Of a DNA stretch of 64,000 nt, positions 34,149-41,646 are shown piece after piece; within the stretch, counting starts at the first letter, position 1; every line of letters begins with the position of its first letter. Below the pieces are notes generated by a model. That model saw only the letters and a program-made list of their open reading frames with translations, had not been told where the DNA came from and ran no database searches. The DNA comes from Ruminococcaceae bacterium UBA4871 (lineage in GTDB: Bacteria > Bacillota > Clostridia > Oscillospirales > Acutalibacteraceae). The stretch covers positions 18,223 through 82,222 of the forward strand of contig DHDR01000032.1 in assembly GCA_002399445.1 (NCBI GenBank), read 5' to 3'. Both the position numbers and the translations under genes were made by a program.

Positions 34149-35315
34149 TCAAAAAAGGACCATGATATTTCCTTTCACAGCACAGTTTCCCTCTAATTCC
34201 TGAACTTTTCCGGTTTTTGTATCACAAATGGAAGAAAAAACAAAGCTGTCTTTCTCGTCGCTCATGACATCCCGCAAAATTAAATAGCGGTCTTCCAAAC
34301 AGGCAATTAGGCTGCCAAGTTCTCCGTCATAAGAAGCATCAATTGTGCTGTTCACAATCCCCTGCACATGAATAGTACCTGCGTTTCCAGCAGTCAGTTT
34401 CCAAAAACGTCCGCTGTCTGCCACAAACTGCACTTCGGTTTCCCCCGGCAGCAAATTCAGCGGCGCAACATCCTTTTTTACGCCGGTATGTTTGCTGACG
34501 GAAAGGATATGCTGGTCCTCAGCTGGAAAATACAGAGCCCGAAAATATAAATTATCGCAGTCTTCTCCGGCAAAGCGGACCATTCCTTCCGTTCCTGCTC
34601 GCAGGATACAGGACATTTGAATTTCCGGACGTTCCTGTTCAACGGCTTCGGTGAAATCCTGCAGGGTGCAGGTCCACACGCAGTCCTCAATGTGCTCCCC
34701 CACCCAGCGGCGATTGCGGAAAGCTTTTCGCTTTTCTTCCTCTGAACCGAACGCTTTGGTAATCAGCAGCTTTTGTTCCCCACCGCCGACAAAAGGCAGC
34801 AGACAGGCCCCGGAGCAAATGCGGGAATCCTGAACAGACCAGCAGCTGTCTTTTTGCAGATCATAAAGATAAACGGCCTGTCTGTAACCGGTCTGACGGC
34901 GGTATTCCCGGAATAAGGATGCGTCCCGCTGGCTTGCCTGAGAATAGAATACCACATGATCTGCATCCAGTGCACAGCAGTCCATAAAATTACCTGCAAA
35001 TTTTGCCTGTGCAAGGCATAATTCTTTTCCGGTATATCTGTCAATTTTCAAGATCCAAGCTTCGCTGCCACGGTTTTCTATGACAATAAGGAATGCTTCT
35101 TTGCAGGGGAAGTAATGCATCATATAATCCGGTTTTGTCACCTGGTAACCTGCAAGCACACGTCTTTTTTGCTCTGCCCAATTATAATCCAGCAGGAAAA
35201 GGTACTGCCGGTTTTCCATACTTTTTTCTTTTGTATAATAGAGATGTTCGCCGCTGATTTCTACTAACCTGTCATTACAGGTAACAAGCGTGCTGTGCAG
35301 ATTGATCAGTTTCAC
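34149..35315 (-). CDS. Soluble protein of unknown function, propeller-like repeats
   Basis: A 388-residue protein with no signal peptide or membrane segment. GTG at 35315 follows GGGAGGTGG at a good distance. The chain shows repeated patterns of a hydrophobic strand, a charged turn and another strand with Asp-rich ends (YLFLLDYNW, AWILKIDRYTGKELC, AVYLYDLQKD, HILSVSKHTGVKKD, FVFSSICDTKTGKV), the rhythm of a beta-propeller. No family was recognised and no function is proposed. It is alone on its strand, diverging from the Smr gene. Confidence 0.65.
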   Translation of the reverse strand: MKLINLHSTLVTCNDRLVEISGEHLYYTKEKSMENRQYLFLLDYNWAEQKRRVLAGYQVTKPDYMMHYFPCKEAFLIVIENRGSEAWILKIDRYTGKELCLAQAKFAGNFMDCCALDADHVVFYSQASQRDASLFREYRRQTGYRQAVYLYDLQKDSCWSVQDSRICSGACLLPFVGGGEQKLLITKAFGSEEEKRKAFRNRRWVGEHIEDCVWTCTLQDFTEAVEQERPEIQMSCILRAGTEGMVRFAGEDCDNLYFRALYFPAEDQHILSVSKHTGVKKDVAPLNLLPGETEVQFVADSGRFWKLTAGNAGTIHVQGIVNSTIDASYDGELGSLIACLEDRYLILRDVMSDEKDSFVFSSICDTKTGKVQELEGNCAVKGNIMVLF

Positions 35316-35516
35316 GATTCCACCTCCCGTTAATTGCTGACGTCTTATATGGGCTGTCCCTTTTTGCTCATTATAGCACATATTCTTTGGCTTTGCAGTA
35401 TTTGGAAAGTGTCCGCATTTCATTCCTGCTTTGATGCGTGTATAATACAGTATATGGATACCAAAATACAAGAGAATGGACAAAAGACGTTCTCAGTGGA
35501 AAGAAGTTTTCAAAAC

Positions 35517-35771
35517 ATGACAGAATACCGCCAGGGAACGATTGTAGAATTAGATATTCACGGGGAAACGGAGAAAAGTGCTATGTACCTTTTAACACAC
35601 TGGCTGTCCCACGCACCGGCAGGTGTGAAAGAAGTCCGTGTGATTCATGGCTGCCATGGTGGAACCGTCCTGCGGGATATGGTGCGCAGGAAGCTAAAGC
35701 ACCCGCGTATTGCGTCCAAGCTGGTTACGCTGAATCCGGGAGAAACCCGACTCATTCTGAAAGAACAATGA
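35517..35771 (+). CDS. Small stand-alone Smr-domain protein
   Basis: An 84-residue protein that is just an Smr domain, as found at the end of MutS2: LDIHGETEKSAM, then VRVIHGCHGGTVLRDMVR, and a LNPGETRLILKE end. Smr domains cut or bind branched nucleic acids or RNA; the catalytic LDxHG box is present, while the HGxGxG loop reads HGCHGG. ATG 35517 is preferred because a GGAAAG stretch precedes it; ATG 35454 lies only eight bases after a TATAAT and is less likely. Confidence 0.75.
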   Translation: MTEYRQGTIVELDIHGETEKSAMYLLTHWLSHAPAGVKEVRVIHGCHGGTVLRDMVRRKLKHPRIASKLVTLNPGETRLILKEQ

Positions 35772-35880
35772 ATGTAATCTTGAAAGTTTTTTCTGTTAAT
35801 GTTATAATTATAATTTAATTAAATATTCAAGGTTAGCTCCTGCTAATCATTTCATAAGGCAGCAAAGGAGAATTAAGCAA

Positions 35881-36582
35881 ATGGCATTTGTGGAGTTCCA
35901 GGAAGTGCGCAAAGAATATCACATGGGAGACAGCGTCATTGCTGCAGCAAACGGAGTGAATTTCATCGTCGAAAAAGGTGAATTTGTTGTTATTGTTGGT
36001 CCAAGCGGTGCAGGAAAAACGACGATTCTAAACATGCTGGGCGGTATGGACAATTGTACGTCCGGTAAAATTGTTGTGGATGGGCAGGAAGTCAGTGCCT
36101 GCAATGATCGGGAACTAACAGAATACCGCCGCTATGATGTCGGTTTTGTCTTTCAGTTTTATAATCTCATCCAGAACCTGACGGCACTGGAAAACGTGGA
36201 GCTGGCATCACAGATTTGCCGCAATCCCCTTAACCCACGAACGGTGCTTCGGGAAGTGGGACTGAAAGAGCGGATGGATAATTTCCCGGCACAGCTTTCC
36301 GGCGGGGAACAGCAGCGTGTGGCAATCGCCCGCGCTTTGGCCAAAAATCCAAAGCTGCTTTTATGTGACGAACCGACCGGTGCGTTAGATTACCGTACCG
36401 GAAAACAGGTGCTTGAGCTTTTGCAGCAGACCTGCCGGGAATTTGGACGCACAGTTGTGGTGATTACCCACAATCAGGCTTTTGCAGCCATGGCAGACCG
36501 TGTGATTCATATTCATTCAGGAACCGTGCAGGATATGACATGTAATCCAAATCCAGTCCCTGCAGAAAGGATTGAGTGGTAA
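35881..36582 (+). CDS. ABC transporter ATP-binding protein (MacB/LolD type)
   Basis: A 233-residue ATPase with Walker A GPSGAGKTTILN, Q-loop FQFYNLIQNLT, signature LSGGEQQRVAIARAL, Walker B LLLCDEPTGALD and switch His in ITHNQ. The FNLI-type Q-loop and short length are typical of the MacB/LolD group that pairs with FtsX-like permeases. AAAGGAG precedes the ATG. The permease gene begins at or just beyond its stop, so they form one transporter. Confidence 0.95.
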   Translation: MAFVEFQEVRKEYHMGDSVIAAANGVNFIVEKGEFVVIVGPSGAGKTTILNMLGGMDNCTSGKIVVDGQEVSACNDRELTEYRRYDVGFVFQFYNLIQNLTALENVELASQICRNPLNPRTVLREVGLKERMDNFPAQLSGGEQQRVAIARALAKNPKLLLCDEPTGALDYRTGKQVLELLQQTCREFGRTVVVITHNQAFAAMADRVIHIHSGTVQDMTCNPNPVPAERIEW

Positions 36583-36583
36583 C

Positions 36584-39500
36584 GTGAAAGCTTACGGAAA
36601 GGTGATTTTACGCTCTATTACGCGTTCAAAAGCGCGCTTTTTCGCAATTTTTGCTATCATGGCACTGGGTTCCGGATTCTTTGCGGGGATCTCCGCCACA
36701 GCACCGGATATGCGGCAGACAGTGGACAGCTATCTTGACCGACAAAATTTTATGGATGTCAGTCTTCTTTCTACCCTTGGATTTTCTAAACAGGACGTGC
36801 AGGCTGTCAGTCATACCAAAGGTGTCGAAGCCGTCATGCCCACTTGGTCCGAAGATGTGATGAGCCATCTGGCTAATGCGGATGAAGCAATCCGCATGCA
36901 TGCACTGCCGGAAAAAGGTGCAGAGGATACCGGAAGCAGTTCCATGAACCGGCCGGTACTTGTTTCGGGCCGCTGGCCGCAGAATACACAGGAATGTGTG
37001 CTGGATCAGAAAAAAAGCTTGGTGAAGCAATCTCTGAAACTCGGCGACGAAGTGACTGTGCAGGAACAAAATGGCCAGAAATTGTTGAAAAATACTCAAT
37101 TTAAGGTGACTGGGTTTGTTCAGTCTCCGATGTATCTGACTTTTACACTGGGCAATACGAATATTGGGAATGGACAGCTGAACCGATATATGTATGTTTT
37201 GCCGCAAACTTTTTCCAGTTCCGTCTATACGCAGCTTGCAGTTAAAGTAAAAGATGCTGCCCAATTGAATTCTTTTACACAGGCTTATCAAGATCAGGTG
37301 CAGCCGGTCTGCAGCCGCCTTACAGAAGTGGGAAAGCAGCGCTCTCCCCTGCGAAAGCAGGAAATCATTGCACCTGAACAAAAGAAGTTAAGTGACGGAC
37401 GTAAAGCTTATGACTCTCAGAAAATATCGGCCGAAAAACAACTTTCCACAGCAAAAGAAAAGTTAGCGGATGCGTCTGTGCAGATTGAACAGAATGCGGA
37501 AAAGCTGCAGGATGCACAACAGCAGATTGCAGAAGGTGAAAAAAAGCTAAAAGAGGCCCGTACTTCTTACACGGCCAATGAAGCACAATATGAGCAGAAA
37601 AAGCAGGAAGCGGATACGAAACTTTCTGCTGCTTCCCAGCAGTTACAGGCAGGGCGCAGCACCCTTCAAAAGGCGCAGGAACAGATAGATTCCAATAAAC
37701 TCCAGCTAGATGCGCAGGAAAAGAAACTGACAGATGCCAAATCGGAACTGGATCAGCAAAGCCAGAAACTTTCCGCGGCACAAACCCAATTGGAAGCGTC
37801 CCGCAGGAAGCTGGAAGAGTCTTCCGGAGAGGTGGAGCAGGCTCGGCAGGCGCTTGCGCAGCTGGAAACAGCCGGACAGGGTGCAACGCAGGAAGCGGCT
37901 TCTCTTAGAAAAATGGTTGAAACATATGAGCAGCAGTCTGCACAGCTGAAAACAGCCGAACAGACTTTGGAGCAAAACCAGCAGGCCTTTCAGCAGGCCC
38001 AGCAAAGTTATAAGCAGCAGTCTGCTGCAGCCCAGCCGAAGTTGGAGCAAGCTCAGCAGAAGATTGCAGACGCGGAAAATCACATACAGAAAGAACAGCA
38101 GAAGCTGGACCGCGGAGAAGCCAGCTATCAGTTGCAGCAGCAACAGGCAGAGAACCAGTTTACGGCTGCCCGGGAAAAACTATCGGCTGCCAAAGCACAA
38201 ATTGACCAGAAAACACAGGAGCTGCAGCAGGCAAAACGGCAGCTTGCTTCCGGCCAGCAGCAATTGGCTGCTGCGAAAACAGCGTTTCAGGAGAATCAGA
38301 AAAAGTACAATCAATCTCAAAAAGACACCCAGACAAAACTTGCTGCCGCTGCCCAAAAGCTGGCAGATGGTGAAAAACAGTTGAATGCTCTGCAAAATCC
38401 GGTTTGGCATGTGCTGAATCGCGACAAAAATCTTGGCTATAACAGCTTTACTTCAGACGCAAACCGGATGCAGTCCATTTCTCACATGTTTCCCGTCTTT
38501 TTCTTTTTGGTAGCAGCACTGGTGGTGCTGACAACGATGACACGCATGGTGGAAGAGGAACGTTCCGAAATCGGAGCTTACAAAGCTCTCGGATTTTCAC
38601 GGAAAGCTATTGCAGGCAGATATCTGCTCTATGCGCTTTTTGTCAGTCTGAGTGGCAGCCTTGTCGGCGTCGTGATCGGCTGTATGACACTTCCCACAGT
38701 TTGCTGGAATGCTTACCGGCTGATGTATAATGCACCGGCTATTGTGCCGCGTGTCAACCTTTTTTATTCATTTATCAGTTGTCTGGCCTCTACTGCCATT
38801 ACCGTGGTGGCAACGTTCAGTGCATGCTGGGCGGCCCTGCAGGAGAAACCGGCTGCCTTACTGCAGCCAAAGGCACCGAAGCCCGGAAAACGTATCCTGT
38901 TGGAGCATATTACTCCAATCTGGCAAAGGATGAATTTTTCTGCCAAAGTAACGGCACGCAACCTGTTCCGCTATAAAAAGCGGCTGGTGATGACAGTGGT
39001 TGGCATAGCCGGCTGCACCTCCCTGATGCTGACTGGATTTGGTCTGAAAGACAGTATTTCGCATATCGTTTCCAATCAATATACGGATCTTTCCCTCTAT
39101 AATTTCGATATGAACTTAAAAAGTTCGCTAACGGACAGTACAAAAGCAATCCTCAATGACAAGTCTCATATTTCGCGGTGGATGCAATATGCTTACCGTT
39201 CTGCAGACGTTAAAAACGCTGCAGAAAAAACCATGTCTGCCAATCTTCTGGTTCCGGAACAGGCAGGGGATCTGCCAAAGTTTATCCGTCTGCGCAACCG
39301 CAGATCCAAGGCAACCATCCCATTTGGCAGAAACAGTGTTGTAGTGACGGAAAAATTGGCAAACCGGCTGAAACTCAAGCCGGGCAGCAAAATCACTCTG
39401 CCGGACAGCAGCGGGAAAGTTTATCCTTTTACCGTTACCGGTGTTACCGAAAATTATATTTATCATTATGTTTATATCGATCCGCAGCTCTATCAGCAGG

Positions 39501-40057
39501 TAACCGGAGAAACACCCCAGTATAGAAGTCTCTGGGGCATCCACACCGGCAGCGGAAAAGCGGATCTGAATCGAGACTTGGGAAAACAGCCGGAAGTTTC
39601 AACTGTCATTTTCATGGATGATATTATGAAAAACTTTGACAATATGATTCAGGCGCTGAATTCCGTTGTTCTGGTACTCATCTTCTGTGCGGGAATGCTT
39701 TCCTTTGTGGTTCTGTATAACCTGACGAATATTAATATAACGGAGCGGTGCCGGGAAATGGCAACCCTGCGTGTCCTTGGTTTTTATGTCCATGAAACCG
39801 CAGAATATATTTATAAGGAGACAACCATCCTGACATGGATTGGCTGTGCATTCGGTCTTGTGCTGGGCATCTTTATGCATCGTGCAGTCATTTCGACAGT
39901 AGAGGTGGATGTCTGTATGTTTGGACGCAGCATTGCCCCATTGTCTTATTTGTGGAGCATTCTGCTGACGCTGGGCTTTACTGCAGTTGTAGATTTGCTG
40001 ATGTTCCCGAAATTCAAAAAGATAAACATGGTCGAAAGCTTAAAATCTGTTGATTGA
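36584..40057 (+). CDS. FtsX-type ABC permease with a long extracellular coiled coil
   Basis: An 1157-residue permease. One membrane span near residues 15-35 is followed by an outside domain, then from about 262 to 600 a region made mostly of Gln, Ala, Glu, Lys and Leu in heptads, predicted as a very long coiled coil. Three spans of a first FtsX domain follow, with EERSEIGAYKALGFSRK, then a second outside domain and a second FtsX core with ERCREMATLRVLGF. It probably works on envelope proteins or lipids rather than import. GTG 36584 fits AGAAAGG better than TTG 36572. Confidence 0.88.
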   Translation: MKAYGKVILRSITRSKARFFAIFAIMALGSGFFAGISATAPDMRQTVDSYLDRQNFMDVSLLSTLGFSKQDVQAVSHTKGVEAVMPTWSEDVMSHLANADEAIRMHALPEKGAEDTGSSSMNRPVLVSGRWPQNTQECVLDQKKSLVKQSLKLGDEVTVQEQNGQKLLKNTQFKVTGFVQSPMYLTFTLGNTNIGNGQLNRYMYVLPQTFSSSVYTQLAVKVKDAAQLNSFTQAYQDQVQPVCSRLTEVGKQRSPLRKQEIIAPEQKKLSDGRKAYDSQKISAEKQLSTAKEKLADASVQIEQNAEKLQDAQQQIAEGEKKLKEARTSYTANEAQYEQKKQEADTKLSAASQQLQAGRSTLQKAQEQIDSNKLQLDAQEKKLTDAKSELDQQSQKLSAAQTQLEASRRKLEESSGEVEQARQALAQLETAGQGATQEAASLRKMVETYEQQSAQLKTAEQTLEQNQQAFQQAQQSYKQQSAAAQPKLEQAQQKIADAENHIQKEQQKLDRGEASYQLQQQQAENQFTAAREKLSAAKAQIDQKTQELQQAKRQLASGQQQLAAAKTAFQENQKKYNQSQKDTQTKLAAAAQKLADGEKQLNALQNPVWHVLNRDKNLGYNSFTSDANRMQSISHMFPVFFFLVAALVVLTTMTRMVEEERSEIGAYKALGFSRKAIAGRYLLYALFVSLSGSLVGVVIGCMTLPTVCWNAYRLMYNAPAIVPRVNLFYSFISCLASTAITVVATFSACWAALQEKPAALLQPKAPKPGKRILLEHITPIWQRMNFSAKVTARNLFRYKKRLVMTVVGIAGCTSLMLTGFGLKDSISHIVSNQYTDLSLYNFDMNLKSSLTDSTKAILNDKSHISRWMQYAYRSADVKNAAEKTMSANLLVPEQAGDLPKFIRLRNRRSKATIPFGRNSVVVTEKLANRLKLKPGSKITLPDSSGKVYPFTVTGVTENYIYHYVYIDPQLYQQVTGETPQYRSLWGIHTGSGKADLNRDLGKQPEVSTVIFMDDIMKNFDNMIQALNSVVLVLIFCAGMLSFVVLYNLTNINITERCREMATLRVLGFYVHETAEYIYKETTILTWIGCAFGLVLGIFMHRAVISTVEVDVCMFGRSIAPLSYLWSILLTLGFTAVVDLLMFPKFKKINMVESLKSVD

Positions 40058-40372
40058 TCTACAAGATGAAGGACGGCACTTTTAATGTGCTTGTATGAAA
40101 GCTGCACAAGCGAAAAACGGGCACTGTTTCCACGGCAAATATGGATTCCTGCAGTCAGAAAATAAGAAATATAGAAGACAAATTTTGCTATATATTGTGC
40201 ATCAAATTTTTATCCATACAATATGTTTGGCTTTTAACATCAAAAAATTGTTGCTGTTGGCGATTTTTTCTTCGACAAAATCATTCCTTTTGTCAGAAAA
40301 TACTCTTGATTGTTTTTCCAGTTGCCTGTAAAATAATAAGTAACAAATGGGAAAATGAGGGGGGGTATTTTT
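40058..40372 (+). promoter_or_regulatory. Spacer with a promoter for the hemerythrin gene
   Basis: No convincing gene in this 315-bp AT-rich spacer; the open frames there lack ribosome binding sites. TTGATT (40306-40311), 17 bases, TAAAAT (40329-40334) is a good promoter about 40 bases before the next ATG. Confidence 0.6.
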
Positions 40373-40777
40373 ATGCCATGGACACCAAATTTATCAGTCG
40401 GTGTAAAGATGATTGATGATCAGCACAAAATCTGGTTTGAAAAAGCCGAAAAGCTTTTTGCCGCCGGACAGAAAAATGAAGCTGCAGGGTATATTGGGGA
40501 ATTACTCGATTTCTTAGATGACTATACCAAAAAACATTTTTCGGATGAGGAAAAATATATGCTCCGTATTCACTATCCGGAATATCCAGCACAAAAGAAG
40601 GCACATACTGCGTTTATTGGCCAGTTGGACAAGCTGCACAATGATTACAAAAATTCCGGCAGTAACCTGACCGTTATTTTAAATGCCAATAAAATGGTAT
40701 TAGATTGGTTGACACAGCATATTTGCAATATGGATAAAAAGATTGGGCAGTATGCCAAGGCTCATAACCAGTTATGA
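40373..40777 (+). CDS. Bacteriohemerythrin
   Basis: A 134-residue oxygen-binding di-iron protein. All the usual iron ligands are visible: IDDQHKIWF, HFSDEEKYM, KKAHTAF and WLTQHICNMDKKIG. In anaerobes such single-domain proteins are thought to bind or sense oxygen. ATG 40373 follows a G-rich GAGGGGGGG site. It has its own promoter and terminator, so it is transcribed alone. Confidence 0.93.
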   Translation: MPWTPNLSVGVKMIDDQHKIWFEKAEKLFAAGQKNEAAGYIGELLDFLDDYTKKHFSDEEKYMLRIHYPEYPAQKKAHTAFIGQLDKLHNDYKNSGSNLTVILNANKMVLDWLTQHICNMDKKIGQYAKAHNQL

Positions 40778-40832
40778 AAAGCTGAGATGTTCTCAGCTCT
40801 GATAAAAAGTTTTGTAATCTCTTTACATTTTC

Positions 40833-40877
40833 AATCATGGCAGACACTTGGATTTGTGCCTGCCATGATTTTTTTGA
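40833..40877 (+). terminator. Terminator after the hemerythrin gene
   Basis: AATCATGGCAG (40833-40843) pairs with CTGCCATGATT (40860-40870), followed by six or more T. Confidence 0.9.
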
Positions 40878-40897
40878 TTTGCAAGCAGTTATAGATA

Positions 40898-40924
40898 TTA
40901 GCACTTAAACACATAGAGTGCTAA
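40898..40924 (+). promoter_or_regulatory. CIRCE element (HrcA operator) before hsp20
   Basis: TTAGCACTT, nine bases, GAGTGCTAA matches the CIRCE consensus TTAGCACTC-N9-GAGTGCTAA with one change. A TATAAT at 40929-40934 lies just after, with TTAAAC at 40905-40910 inside the operator, so HrcA bound here would block the promoter of the Hsp20 gene. Confidence 0.92.
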
Positions 40925-41030
40925 AGTTTATAATTTGTTAAAATATTATACAAATGTTCTTCATAAACAATGCCTATTATAAGAATTGTCAAAGGGAAAG
41001 AATCCCAAAGACAAAAATAAAAATTCACAG

Positions 41031-41066
41031 TGCCTCCCGCTGAAGCGGGTAGGTAAAAAATGGAGG
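41031..41066 (+). promoter_or_regulatory. Leader hairpin with anti-Shine-Dalgarno sequence
   Basis: CCCGC-TGAA-GCGGG (41036-41049) forms a local hairpin, while CCTCC at 41033-41037 could instead pair with GGAGG (41062-41066), the ribosome binding site of hsp20. Two exclusive pairings of this kind could act as a temperature switch; this is a proposal from the sequence only. Confidence 0.35.
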
Positions 41067-41074
41067 TTTTCATC

Positions 41075-41503
41075 ATGTTTGACTTAATTCCTTTTGAACA
41101 TCACAATGCTGGGCTGTTTGATTTCTTCAATCATATGAATGACGACTTCTTTAACTCCGTTGAAAATGACTTTTCCCCCTGCCGCACTGATATTCGCGAT
41201 GAAGGTGATAAATATGTGGTGGACGCGGAACTGCCGGGCTTTAAAAAAGACGAAATTCATGTCAGTATCGAAAATGACTGCATGACACTGGCTGCACAGC
41301 ACAAGGATGACCGTGAAGAAAAAGACCAAAAGAGCAATTACATCCGCCGTGAGCGGAGAATGAGCAGCCTGAGCCGTTCGTTTGATATCTCTGGTATCAA
41401 TGCGGATGGAATCACCGCGAAGTTTGAAAATGGCGTACTCAGTATGACCTTGCCAAAGAAAGCAGAAAATAAACCGCTGCCGAAGCAGGTCACAATTCAA
41501 TAA
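41075..41503 (+). CDS. Small heat-shock protein of the Hsp20 family
   Basis: A 142-residue holdase chaperone. The alpha-crystallin domain runs from about residue 35 to 130 with VVDAELPGFKKDEIHVSIEN, FENGVLSMTLPK and the I-x-I-like VTIQ end. ATG 41075 follows TGGAGG; an in-frame ATG at 41060 overlaps that site. A CIRCE element upstream indicates HrcA control. Confidence 0.95.
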   Translation: MFDLIPFEHHNAGLFDFFNHMNDDFFNSVENDFSPCRTDIRDEGDKYVVDAELPGFKKDEIHVSIENDCMTLAAQHKDDREEKDQKSNYIRRERRMSSLSRSFDISGINADGITAKFENGVLSMTLPKKAENKPLPKQVTIQ

Positions 41504-41535
41504 TTTTTTAATAACCCATGAAAATTCATAAAAGG

Positions 41536-41574
41536 AAAAGGCTGCTGCAAATTTTATTTTGCAGCAGCCTTTTG
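41536..41574. terminator. Terminator between hsp20 and the YfhO-type gene
   Basis: AAAAGGCTGCTGCAAA and TTTGCAGCAGCCTTTT form a perfect stem with T (or, read backward, also T) at the end; it can serve both converging genes. Confidence 0.9.
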
Positions 41575-41646
41575 TTTTGGGAAATGCAGTTTATGAGCAA
41601 AAGAACGATTGCTTGTAACAGAGCAATGGTTTTCCATGCTGTTTTT

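Noticed and set aside
40095..40416. Two overlapping short open frames before the hemerythrin gene
   Set aside because: No ribosome binding site, low-complexity AT-rich translation, and the second runs across the hemerythrin promoter and start.
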